Assembly (NCBI RefSeq): GCF_023898315.1
Contig: NC_064615.1
Location: 1,188,373,413-1,188,437,412, forward strand
DNA length: 64,000 nt
Reading direction: 5' to 3'
From: Schistocerca nitens
Lineage: Eukaryota > Arthropoda > Insecta > Orthoptera > Acrididae
Part shown: positions 53,820 to 64,000 of the stretch, piece after piece
Numbering within the stretch: the first letter of the stretch is position 1
How the letters are laid out: every line of letters begins with the position of its first letter
Program-made: the position numbers and the translations under genes
Notes under the pieces: model-generated
Databases searched by the model: none
Seen by the model: only the letters and a program-made list of their open reading frames with translations
What the model was told of the DNA's origin: nothing

Positions 53820-55608
53820 CTACGAGCACTTCCCTGAAGCGTAGGATACATGAGGCGCACGATCCTGGTAATCGCTACCTCGAATCTCGTTTCGGTCATT
53901 TTTTTCGTCATTTTTTTCTCTCAGTTCGAATACGTACGTCATTTACATATAAAACTCGTCAAATGTAGACAAAGTAATACTTGTAATTAACATTCCTGTG
54001 ACCAATGCTGAACCGTGTCGTTTGGCACGGTTCCTGTTTTTCCCTCGGTTTACTCTTGTTTGGAGTTTCCGCCCCCGCTGGGAGGAGGCGCTGTGTGCCG
54101 TGCCCAGGAGAGACGAGGCAGTTGAGACGAGTGTTTGGTCCTGGACGACCGTTCTGCAGCGGGGCGGGGCGCCCGGCCCCTCTATGCTAAGTCTGGATGG
54201 GCCCAAAAACCCGGGGCGTGACGACACAAGACGTTTGGTTTCCGTTCACGGGCTGGGAAAGCTATCAAGTCCGCCTGCGGCTGCCAGTAACCTCCAGAAG
54301 GTGGTGTCGTCACTGGAAGTAAGATTCTTCATCCAGTTAGTGCAACGGCCGTCGTCTGGCGGGGCCAATCTCCCGGTGTTGTGGGAGCTATTAATAACTG
54401 CGTGCCAACGTTTCTCTGCTTCGAGTTTGTGATCGGAAATTGCCTTGCGTGTGTGTTACTGCCCCCTCGAATGATGGTGCATTTGAACGCCATGCTGACT
54501 TAGAGCCAATTAATTTTATGGATGTCTGAAATGCGAGGTTATGTTAATGTTCGCCAATATCTGTTGTGTATTAGTATGTAGGCATATTTAACTTTAGTCG
54601 TTATTGTGTATATATTTTTGTGTTAAGGAGTTTAGACCCCGTGGCATTTAAGTGTTCTATTTAAGGTAGTGCTAGAATTTTGACTCGGCTGTCGACCCGA
54701 GAAGGTTTTATCATCGAAATTCGCCGAGAAAGCCTGCATTCTCATATACTAGAGTTTCTATTTGGTAATCCGCCTAGCCACGACTGATGTCGGTTGGTCG
54801 GTCTGTCTGAAATGTTGGGGCTATTGGGTAGAGACCATTCTTGACTTGCTCTCCTCTGCTCCGAAGTCCCGTATTGATACTACGCCGGAAGTTCTGCCGG
54901 AATCACATTTGCAGAAGTTATCAATTCTTGTGAGCACAAATAAAGCTACCTTTGCCTCTGTAATTTTCGTCCACTGGCCAGCAAGCTTTGCTTAACGATT
55001 AAAAATCGCCAACTGTTCTTCGTCCAACCTAGTGCCTCGTGTTAGACGAGTTCCCTTTCCAGTTCGGGTAAATGTTTCCTCCTCCTGGTGGAGCCATCCT
55101 CTTTCCCCAGCCACGCTGGGCTAAGAGTTGCCCGAGTGTCTATTGCCGCTCAGTGTTCCAGGAGAATGAAATAAGAGGTTAATTATCTACTCCACCGTTA
55201 TGCCCAAGAAAGGCGAAATAGAGTTCTGGATAACCTAAGTATTGTACACTATTAAGACAGTTCTAGGTTTGGAGAATTGCTGTTTGGTAAAATTTAGCCT
55301 TCTGTGTTGAAAATCCGGCGTATTCCACGATCCAATATAGTTATAGAACTGTAAGATTTGGTTTTGATACATTGCTGAGACATGACTTAATTATTTGCTA
55401 TTTATATTAATTGCTTTAAATGAATCTTCTTTAATTTGCCGTTATAATTCTTAATGAGCGATCGTCCTTAATGGTGTAACATTTAATGTACGTCTGATTG
55501 CCCCTATGTCACCCACGGACTTCATTCACAGACTGAAAAGGTGATGCTTGCTCAACTTAATGCGGCTTCATTAACTGTTGATCTTTATTGTTTATGCCCT
55601 TAAAATAT
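53820..55608. other. No gene seen
   Basis: AT-leaning sequence with scattered short frames. No recognisable element. Confidence 0.35.
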
Positions 55609-55615
55609 GTTTGTT

Positions 55616-55784
55616 TTAAAAAATGGTTCAAATGGCTCTGAGCACTATGGGACTTAACATCTATGGTCATCAGTCCCCTAGAACTTAGAACTACTTAAAC
55701 CTAACTAACCTAAGCACATCACACAACACCTACTCATCACGAGGCATAGAAAATCCCTGACCCCGCCGGGAATCGAACCCGGGA
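55616..55784 (-). mobile_element. 5'-truncated SINE, head type 2
   Basis: GTTTGTT lies on both sides (55609-55615, 55785-55791). The copy stops at GAATCGAACCCGGG, inside the type 2 head. Confidence 0.8.
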
Positions 55785-55791
55785 GTTTGTT

Positions 55792-57176
55792 AAAAAGAAT
55801 AATTTTAGATTCCTATTGTTTATTAAGTAATTCTTAAACTATATAGCAAATATTAAGAGTGCAAATATTCTCTCATCGTTACACTTGCTTGTTCTGTGGT
55901 TTACAGTCAAGAATGTGAAAAAAAACGCAAAATCTAAAGTGAAGCGTTGGGGCGAATTAATCCTTTCCCTTATCATTACCGTTAAAGATAACTGTTTGTT
56001 TGTCGCTTGTTACTGAAATTGGTTGGGAGAACAGTTTATTGATTGACCCGTAGAAAGAGTACATCAAATGCACGTTCTCTTGTTTCTGATTACATGTTCC
56101 ACGCAAACCTCCAGTTTTCATTGCAAATTAAAATTCTTAATTACCGATCTTTTATAAAAGACAGTTCATCAAGAAATTATAATTACAAAAAAAAACAAAT
56201 TAATTTTCTTTCCATTATTGTATTTTACGCGGCACATAAATGTTCCGAAAGCAAGCGCTACGTTTAATAATTTGATTCCGCCAAGATTCGCACGCAGGTC
56301 CGCCACGCTCTGCCACAGAGCTGCACTGCTTGCAGAGAAAGCACCGCCTTCGTTGCGAATATTAAAAATAGTCGGAAAACCTGGAAGTCGATTTTCTCGA
56401 ATATTTTTGACAGTTGCATCGAACTGTTTCGAGAGAGGTATATTTAGGATCTAAGCTTCACGTACCACAAATGTAAAAAAAATTGCAAAAATGCGATAGA
56501 CGTGTAGGCGGTTTGCAAGACAAGCTGACTTACTCCTCCGGGATTACTGTCGAGGGCAACACGTCTTTCCGATTTCCCGCTAAGTTACCAGTCGGTGCGT
56601 GGCGCAGGGGCATGCGGGAAGCACGATTGTCGGTAGAAGCCTCCGTGTCAGCTCGAAACGCTACTCATTTTGCCTGCAAGGCGCTTCCTGCCTGCACCTC
56701 TATACAGCTAAAACGGTGCTCCGATCCCATTTGCAGGATACCAGTTGGCTTGCAGTGGCAACAAACACTTTGACTTTCAGCAATTCACGTAATTACTGGT
56801 CGAATTTAAAAACTTAAAGAGCTGCCATAATCTACTCACCACGAAATAGCATCTTAAGTTAAAAGTTAAACTTATAAACTATGTTTATGTGTTGAGTCAG
56901 AATAACTGACGGCACACAAAATACCCAGATTATGTATGTCCAGTATGAGAAATTTCGAAAGAATTTTTATACATTATTTAAAACCTTTACAAGACTTTTC
57001 CTCGTTCACAACCCACGAGAAACAATGCGACAGTTTATATTACCACAGTTCGTGCAGCATCAGGCACGACCTATCAGTCCACCAGTTCTATACTGCTAAC
57101 ATTCTGCAGGCAATATTCAGCTATAACACTGGGTCAGTATTGGGGCAAGGCCAGTTATGCCGCACAGGCTGACCCA
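55792..57176. other. No gene seen
   Basis: No recognisable coding or repeat sequence. Confidence 0.35.
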
Positions 57177-58010
57177 AAAGTTCCATCACGATGAAATCAT
57201 CCGAGATGGCGGCGATGACGTCACCTCCACTCCAGGGGGATTATGCCCCACAGGGTGCCCTAAAGTTCCTAAACAATGTTGTAATCCAATATGGCAGCCA
57301 TGACGTCATTCAAGATGGCGGATTTTGGCAGGACCTTTGAATTTTGGTGGGAAGATAGGTCAATTGGACTACCTGCAGTAACCTAACCCCATCCCCCAGA
57401 AAATGGCAGGTATTTCAAATTACATCAGGACAATGCAACACACCTCTTCTAACCTAAGAAAATGGCAGGAAATAGGTCAATTGGCATACCTCCACTAACC
57501 TAAGTCATCCGACTGCCACTTCATCCTAGGAAATGGCTGGGAGAGGACTCAACCGGTGCTGGACATAAGTCTTTATTTTAAATGCACCGGTCTTTATTTA
57601 AACAATTTGAGTACTACCGCCATCCAGTGTGGTTGCATTCGGGTCCTGAGTCCAACTGACCTAGTACACAGTACTCAGCAGAGGGTGCTGTTGTCTGTTC
57701 TGTGATGTAATCCAAGATGGCGGTCTGGTGTGGGGGGAAAAGGCGGGAAACAGTGTGGTTGCCACAGGGTCCGGAGTCCAACTGACCTACTACACAGTAC
57801 TACCACCAGAGGGCACTGTCGTACATTCCGTGATGTAATCCGAGACGGTGGGGGAAAGTGGCAGGAAACAGTGTGTTCACCACAAGGTCTGTAGTCCAAC
57901 TGCTCTAGTACACAGTAACACAACCTGAGGGTGCTGTTGTCCCTTCCGTGACGTAATCCAAGATGGCGGTCTGGTGGTGGAGAGGAAGGGTGTCATAACA
58001 GGAAATTCAA
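57177..58010 (+). repeat. Repeat block with three ~120-bp tandem units and GATGGCGG/TGACGTCA motifs
   Basis: Three units begin GAGTCCAACTGACCTAGTAC, GAGTCCAACTGACCTACTAC and TAGTCCAACTGCTCTAGTAC (from about 57641, 57767 and 57885). Each contains a GAGGG(T/C)(G/A)CTGT block and an ATCC(A/G)AGA(T/C)GG block. Upstream, TGACGTCA occurs at 57216-57223 and 57301-57308 beside GATGGCGGC-like words. Confidence 0.75.
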
Positions 58011-58126
58011 AGGTATATTGTTTATTTATAAAAAAATTAGTTTGTGGGGGTCGAATTTCTCTCGCTCATCATTCTCTGCTGTTTGGAAACACGTAGGTCT
58101 CGTAAGAAGTAATTACACGGAACAAA

Positions 58127-58330
58127 TGGTTCAAATGGCTCTGAGCACTATGGGACTTAACATCTATGGTCATCAGTCCCCTAGAACTTAGAACTACTTA
58201 AACCTAACTAACCTAAGGACATCACACAACACCCAGTCGTCACGAGGCAGAGAAAAATCCCTGACTCCGCCGGGAATCGAACCCGGGCATGGGAAGCGAG
58301 AACTCTACCACACGACCACGAGCTGCGGAC
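58127..58330 (-). mobile_element. Full-length SINE, head type 2
   Basis: ACACGGAACAAA flanks it at 58115-58126 and 58331-58342 (12 bp). It is the most complete type 2 copy: the head from GTCCGCAGCTCGTGGTCGTG (complement) through GGTAGAGTTCTCGCTTCCC to the B-box is unbroken. Confidence 0.93.
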
Positions 58331-58342
58331 ACACGGAACAAA

Positions 58343-59800
58343 CGTGTTCCGTAACCTAATGTTCGGCACTATACTCTGGGTGTCTTAACCTAATGTTTGG
58401 CCCTTTGTCAGCACTTAACCTATTCTTCTGTTAAGTGGTTTTCCGTGCCACCCCCATTTCCTTAAACTATTCTACCGCCTTTGATACCAAACTAAGTAAT
58501 CAGTTATTTTCTCCCACCATTTCCTGGTACACTTCTCGAATGTCACATTCCTTTGAACGCCATTTATGATGCATTCTTCTTTATCACCCACCCCCTTAAA
58601 CTTTTGTATTGCATTTTACATAAAAATTATACAAATTAACCTAGTGTTCTGCACTTAACCTGATATTCTGCTCCGTGTCACACATTCAAGCACAACATTC
58701 CCTTAACTATTGTACCACTAACACCATATTGATATAAAATATTTATACAAATTAATTAAATCGTTATTTTTCACATGTATGTCGTAGTTAATTTTAATTC
58801 ACAGCATCCTGTTGGTCAGTAAAATCGATGGAATGCAGTTTAAACAAAAGATCGCTAATAAAAAACACACCCTACCGCTCGACAGCTGAGGCCGCCGCCG
58901 CCCCTGACAGCGCCGCCCCCGGCCCCGACACCGACCCGGCCGCAGCCGCCACAGCATCGCCGCCATCCGTCAGGCCAGCGGGTTGAGAAGCCCGAGTCCG
59001 GAGTCTCCTCCGCCGTCACGCCCTCGCCGACCACGTGAGCTACAGCACACACCCCTGCCCACCTCTCCACCGTTGGGGGTGTTGAGCAAAAGTGTGTTAC
59101 GAGTCTTTCACTTTATGTTGTGTGTAAGCGATGAGCCGAGGCGAGCTTCCCTCTGTCAGTAGCTTTCCGAGCCCGGGAAAATCACGCCCTCTGATGGAAT
59201 TCTCTCGTAGAAGATGTGCACTGATACACGAGAGCGAATGAAATGAGTGATGTGATGTGACTGGACTCTGCCTGCGGTTACGCTTTACCTCATCAGCGCT
59301 TACTTTTAACACGACTCCTCCCAGCAAGCTTGCCCGTACACTTTTTGCTGCCGGAGGTTGTTGACCATCCACGAGCACTTGTAATGCGAGTCCTCGGCAC
59401 TGCCCGTGTTACCTGTAGTCGTACTACTCGGGAGCCACGTATGAGAGTTTGTGCCGGACCGACACTCGAACGCGGAGTTTGCGGTTATCGCGAGCAGCCG
59501 CCTCGACAACTTGAGACATACGCGCTCGCTTCCCAGACCGAACAAAATTTTCGTACGTCACAACTGGCTACTATTTCTACACCTGCAAGGGCTGATGTCG
59601 AGGAATCAGGGTTAAGGGCAAGACGGCCGCCGAGTCGGTTGCCGTGTCACGTGGCCCCGCATTCGGCTGCAGTTTTTCTCGGTAAAAATTTGACTGTGGA
59701 CAGTGATGTTTAATTGTCGGGTACCGGGAGTGTCATCTTACATAGCCCGTTCTCGTTTACTCATTAGCTACTGTAAATACAGCAGAGAGAGCGATTAAAG
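58343..59800. other. No gene seen; CG-rich patch at about 58870-59040
   Basis: The patch at 58870-59040 is rich in CCGCC/CGCC words. Other frames lack motifs. Confidence 0.35.
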
Positions 59801-60079
59801 TACTTGTAGTGCGTTCGTCGTGTGCAACGCGCCGGAGGAGAGGCCGTGGCCCTCCCGCAGGCCGAGCGCGTGTCGGCGGCCAGCGGCTGCCCTCGACGTC
59901 GCAGTGGCGGCCACAGCTGTTGATAAGCAGCCGCCTGCCTACGCTCGGTTCTGCATTCCAGCCGACGAAGCAGCGACACCAGAGGCCGACGGAAGAAGAG
60001 GGAAAGCTTGGGGGTAAGGCGCTAGCTCGAGCCGTCGACGCCACACACGGATTGCAGCACACGGAGGGAGAACTTGCGT

Positions 60080-60892
60080 CTATGTCCCCCAGTCAAAAGA
60101 TAGCAGCCGTAGATAAAATATTCGGCGAAATAGGAGTAGAGTTAAAAGGTAAGCATGCTTCATCTGCTCTGTTAACCGTCATTAGAGACAAAGTGTTTCC
60201 CTTAGCTTTTCAAATAACTAGCCTCGAAGCTAAACTGTCCTGCCTAATTGCGATTGAGACTGGAACTATAGAGAGCATCGAATACAGCCACAGACTTACA
60301 AATAAAAACTTAGAGGACGAAAATACGGAACTCAGTGTAGCGAACCGAGACCTGCAACAACAAATTAGCGAATTAACTAACAAACTCACACACAAGCACA
60401 CACATATATGCTGCCGCCTTAACAACAGACCCCAAAACCAAAGAGGCTCGGAGAATAGGAGACGCTACAACAAAACAGGCCAAAACCCTCTATACCAAAT
60501 CGACAGCAAATCGAAACGCCAAAGCTGTTCGACGGACAATCACCGAGAACATACAGTAAATCCCAGGAAAGAGAATATACGTATCAATTTAATCAGAACC
60601 ACTCAGACTGCAGTATAGTAGAAGAGGAAACACAGGAGTAGAGTCGAAAAAATAAATAATAGAAAAGACTAAAGACCTGCACACCATTGCCTGTGGAAGA
60701 CCGAGAAAACGCGAGCCACTGGTGGCGGCAGTATGTCACGTGCCAGATACACTTACCGACGAGGAGCTTCTAGAAAGCCTTTACGAGCAGAATCTAAGCG
60801 GTGACAACACGAAAGAAGACTTGGACGGAGAAGTCAAAAGAAGGTTTAAAACAGGGCCTAAGGGAAGGGGTTTCAGTCACCAGATACTGTAG
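60080..60892 (+). pseudogene. ORF1 (gag-like) of an R1/I-type non-LTR retrotransposon
   Basis: The frame ending at 60618 opens at 59809, but protein-like sequence starts about 60082 (MSPSQKIAAVDKIFGEIGVE). It has a long helical region (LEDENTELSVANRDLQQQIS) that could form a coiled coil. After a frameshift at about 60610-60660 the reading continues from 60662: KTKDLHTIACGRPRKREPLV, then VPDTLTDEELLESLYEQNLS, ending at TAG 60890. The VPDTLTDEELLE..YEQN block matches the conserved gag region of R1-clade ORF1 proteins. The zinc knuckles and ORF2 that should follow are absent. Confidence 0.5.
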
Positions 60893-61387
60893 ATCAGCCC
60901 ACACCTGTAGAGAGTAATTCTGAGTAATGCACGTGCACAGAATGTACGCAGATCTCTGCACAGTGTTCTACACTGCTAGGTGAGAAATAATTCTTAGCAA
61001 TCGTATACGGCACTTGTAGTGGTGTGGCAACTTGGCACACCACGAGCGCAGTCTACAACAGACTACATCTGCCCACCATTTACTGTCCGCTTCTCTTATG
61101 TGAGCAGGCAAAAAGTCTGCGCTCGTCTTTATATAGTTCAGTTATTTTCAGTACGTCAAGTGACTACGTATTTGCACTTTTGAGTGAGCTATTACATAAA
61201 ATACGTTCCTGGAGACAATGGCCGAGAAGCGTGTAATTCGTAACTGTGACGCTGTCAGCGACCGTTGTAGTGGTGGTAGGAAACGGACTGAACTGACGAA
61301 TGCGGGCTCTCGCTGCCGTCTATAGCTGACACCGCGATGTAAGGCCGCATAATTGTGCCGCAATCAAACTTACTGCACTTTTAACTA
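60893..61387. other. No gene seen
   Basis: No recognised sequence between the ORF1 remnant and the next SINE. Confidence 0.4.
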
Positions 61388-61397
61388 TGTTAGTCGT

Positions 61398-61589
61398 GGC
61401 GGCCGGGGGGGCCGTGCGGTTCTAGGCGCTACAGTCTGGAACCGAGCGACCGCTACGGTCGCAGGTTCCAATCCTGCCTCGGGCATGGATATGTGTGATG
61501 TCCTTAGGTTAGTTAGGTTTAAGTAGTTCTAAGTTCTAGGCGACTGATGACCTCAGAAGTTAAGTCGCATAGTGCTGAGAGCCATTTTG
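61398..61589 (+). mobile_element. tRNA-derived SINE, head type 1
   Basis: TGTTAGTCGT flanks it at 61388-61397 and 61590-61599 (10 bp). The B-box reads GGTTCCAATCC, one change from the usual. Confidence 0.92.
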
Positions 61590-61599
61590 TGTTAGTCGT

Positions 61600-62250
61600 A
61601 TGCTGCATAAATTTCTTTCATTCAGGAATTTCTCGCGCTCTAATAGTGAGCTGCACTGAGCGTATTCACTGTATATGCGATTTATTCCCCTATTCGGCAC
61701 GATCGTTGACTGGGCTAAGAGGACTGAATGAGCAGCTCCGACGCTTGTTGTGCTGAGCACTTGCTACTCTTACCGGTTTTCATGATTTGAACGTTGTTTT
61801 CTGCTCGGTTACGCTAGTATTACGACGTTAAATACCAATTTTCTTACGTTTTTATGTCAGCAATGGCTTATGCTTCCTTGGTTAAACAGCATGTACGCCA
61901 TGTGAAGTTTTTACAATAGATATTTTCCCATTGTGAATATGATATATGATCCACGGTGGAAACCGGATGTGAATGAATATGTTATACGACAGCACAGTGT
62001 GTACCTTTTTTTTTTTTCATGTATGAGCATTCAAAGGAAGCCGCCATGCGAGCAAGTTGTAAGCTGCGTGTGGGTGTGTGTTGCCACAGGTGAGACGTCT
62101 TCTTTGTCACAGTTTGAGCTCGACAACAACGTAATACAGGCTACTAACAACACCAGGCAAACGATGACGACTGAGAAAGAAATGGCGGAGTCTTAAAACT
62201 GAACTACGCGAACTTTTGACATGTGCCATGTTGCCGAGGGTTCCGGAGGA
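61600..62250. other. No gene seen
   Basis: There is a T-run near 62008-62020 and otherwise no features. Confidence 0.4.
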
Positions 62251-62252
62251 TC

Positions 62253-62440
62253 TGCCTCAGCAGGCAGCAACATCGCTCGCCCTCTCTACATGAACGACCC
62301 TAGGAGAGGGTGCAACTGTTTTTGCAATTGTTTATGTACAGTGTTCAGGTAGAAGTAGCCAAAAAGCGCGTGGAAGAGCACGAATGACCGCACTGTCGTT
62401 CATATAGAGAGGGCGGGCGATGTTGCTGCCTGCTGAGGCA
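62253..62440. repeat. 45-bp inverted repeat with 98-nt spacer
   Basis: Left arm 62253-62297 (TGCCTCAGCAGGCAGCAACA...) and right arm 62396-62440 (ending TGTTGCTGCCTGCTGAGGCA) are complementary with two mismatches. It could be a small MITE or the folded stem of a non-coding transcript. No flanking duplication seen. Confidence 0.85.
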
Positions 62441-63786
62441 CTGGTGAAATGTGCAAATATCTACGCAAGAACTCGAAACAGAGAAGGTTACATATTTCCG
62501 GCAACTTCAAACGTCGTGCAGCAGACAGAAAGGGACCGGCGCGCGCGCACTGCGGCACGAGTTGCCGCGCGGGGACCCGACCCCGCGACCCTCGGGTTAC
62601 CGTTGCGCGGCGCGCTCTTCCCTCGGCGGTCAGCCCACGCCCGGAAGCTACGCTAACAGAAACGGCTCGCGCCTCGCCCGACCAGCACCGGAAATCCCGC
62701 TGTTTCTGGGCCATCTGGAGCTCCCACTTCCGTTTGGGGCCGAGCCGCGAACGAACCGCGAACGTGGACGTAATCGGTGACGAGAAGTGTGGCTAGAGCA
62801 GTGCCGACCAGGCTGCTGCACCCGCCCCGCCCCCCCGTTCCCCCCACTCCATTCCACTCCTCCCCACCGCCCCCCCCTTCCCATACCGCCAAGCCACTGC
62901 ACTCCCCACCCCAAACCAGAGGCTGCGCCGGCGGCTGCAGCACGACTGTGTAGCGCGGAAAGTGCCGCACACCGAGCGACCGGAACCGAATGGAACTGAT
63001 TTTAATAGGCGGACACTCCTGCCGCCCACGAAGGTTGTGTCTTCAACGCCCGCAATTCGTACACAATACGTAGTTGGAGGTTAACGAATGTGAAGGTTAC
63101 AGAAGCACAGGTGGGTCAGGAGACAATAGTACAGTCGCGTTTCAGGTACTGCGGGGATGGGCACAATTCATATTTCCCGAAATACAAGTCGTAGTGTTGT
63201 ACATATTCGTCGTCGAAGTAGAAACGTGGCATTTCGACAAAGCGATGAGAAGACAGGAGCGTGGCAAGTATGTCGAGGGCACGACGAGCGTGGCTTCTGT
63301 TAAAGAGACCCGCCGAGTCCGCCGACACGCCACTGTTTCTTCAGACGTCTCTCCTCCTCTAGTCTTTCTACATTCGTCGGTCTTCAAACACCGACTGTTG
63401 ACAAATGGAGACTTGTAGCTCGACGAGCGGGTCCAACAATAGACACATGCCCGTATTTTTTATTTGTCGTTCGGGTGGGGCAGCTCGGCTCGTGCTAGGC
63501 AGACCTGGACGGCGGGCGCAGAGCCGCCAGCGACGGCGGCGGCACCGCGACCCACGAACGCCGGGCTGGGCTGGGCTGGGCTGGGCTGCGAACTTTAGCC
63601 GAGCACACCGCGTGCCCGTCGTTCACACTCGGTCCCCGGCACTGTTCCCGACTTCACACCCGTCCGTGGCAACCTGGGACGGTGTCAGAGTGTTTTCTCT
63701 GGTGAGTGCTTTCTACAGGCTAAGAGAGCTTCTTTCACGGTATCATTCACCCTTCAACTAAAGGAGCATATAACAGATACGAATAG
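62441..63786. other. GC-rich right-hand stretch, no gene recognised
   Basis: The part 62530-62960 is very CG-rich with a C-run-rich strand (62820-62885). A (GGGCT)5 run lies at 63563-63587. The overlapping frames lack domains. A CpG island or promoter of a gene outside the window is possible but not shown. Confidence 0.35.
63563..63587 (+). repeat. (GGGCT)5 pentanucleotide repeat, G-quadruplex-capable
   Basis: Five GGG runs separated by CT fit the G3N2 quadruplex pattern. Confidence 0.9.
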
Positions 63787-64000
63787 TGTGGTGTCACTGC
63801 CAGACACCACACTTGCTAGGTGGTAGCTTAAATCGGCCTCGGTCCATTAGTACATGTCGGACCCGCGTGTCGCCACTGTGTGATCGCAGGCCGAGCGCCA
63901 CCACACGGCAGGTCTCGAGCGACGTACGAGAACTCGCCCCAGTTGTACGACGACGTTGCTAGCGACTATACGGACGAAGCCTTTGCTCTCATTTGCCGAG
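63787..64000 (+). mobile_element. Start of a second copy of the LTR seen at 17721, cut by the window edge
   Basis: It begins with the same hairpin (TGTGGTGTC ... GACACCACA) and follows the 17721 copy closely through CATTTGCCGAG. Whether it is a solo LTR or the 5' LTR of a full element cannot be seen. Confidence 0.85.

Noticed and set aside
6275-61589. CRISPR-like array from recurring ~190-bp sequences
   Set aside because: The copies are dispersed, in both orientations, each with its own target duplication, in a eukaryotic repeat setting. They are SINEs.

Overview
The window looks like a repeat-dense intergenic or intronic stretch of a large insect genome. It is most likely from an orthopteran of the Schistocerca (locust/grasshopper) type. 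I infer this from one tRNA-derived SINE family of about 190 bp present in 19 copies, together with RTE- and CR1-type LINEs, Tc1/mariner- and pogo-type DNA transposons, a Penelope-like fragment and LTR elements. I recognise these families from memory and could not search a database. I found no convincing single-copy host gene: nearly every protein-like segment belongs to a transposable element and most are broken.

Layout. 1-3.4 kb: an RTE-type LINE on the minus strand with a 9-bp target-site duplication (TSD) and a nearly intact endonuclease/reverse transcriptase ORF. 3.5-7 kb: scraps of another RT plus a SINE. 7.4-12.4 kb: a nested cluster in which a decayed plus-strand RTE element is interrupted by two SINEs and by a Tc1-like transposon that itself carries a SINE. 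12.4-15.2 kb: no genes seen, only CA/GA microsatellites. 15.2-20.6 kb: an LTR-element remnant with a gag-like ORF and acidic accessory ORFs that I cannot name. I see no pol, and a solo LTR with a perfect 5-bp TSD sits inside it. 20.6-25.7 kb: AT-rich sequence, two SINEs and a MADF-domain scrap. 25.7-34 kb: two CR1-type LINEs (ORF1 with an esterase-like domain, ORF2 with endonuclease and RT), an element with a 44-bp perfect palindrome and a tRNA-like box, and a SINE inside a SINE. 35.9-45.6 kb: two more CR1 copies. One is split by a 3.2-kb pogo-like transposon, which itself holds a SINE and a palindromic double-tRNA-like insertion. 46.1-48.2 kb: an inverted duplication of a Tc1/mariner-superfamily element. 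51.8-52.7 kb: a Penelope-like GIY-YIG endonuclease end. 57.2-58 kb: a short tandem-repeat block rich in GATGGCGG and TGACGTCA-like motifs. 60-60.9 kb: an R1/I-like ORF1 remnant. The right edge enters a second copy of the LTR found at 17.7 kb.

The sequence reads as layers of insertion, and TSDs and interrupted frames allow relative dating. CR1 and RTE bodies are oldest, Tc1, pogo and mariner elements inserted into them, and SINEs landed last in most nests. I see no operon-like or defence-like system. The best candidates for something undescribed are the pol-less LTR element with acidic PPD-motif ORFs, the palindromic double-tRNA-like insertion, and the SINE family whose shared body carries two unrelated tRNA-like heads.
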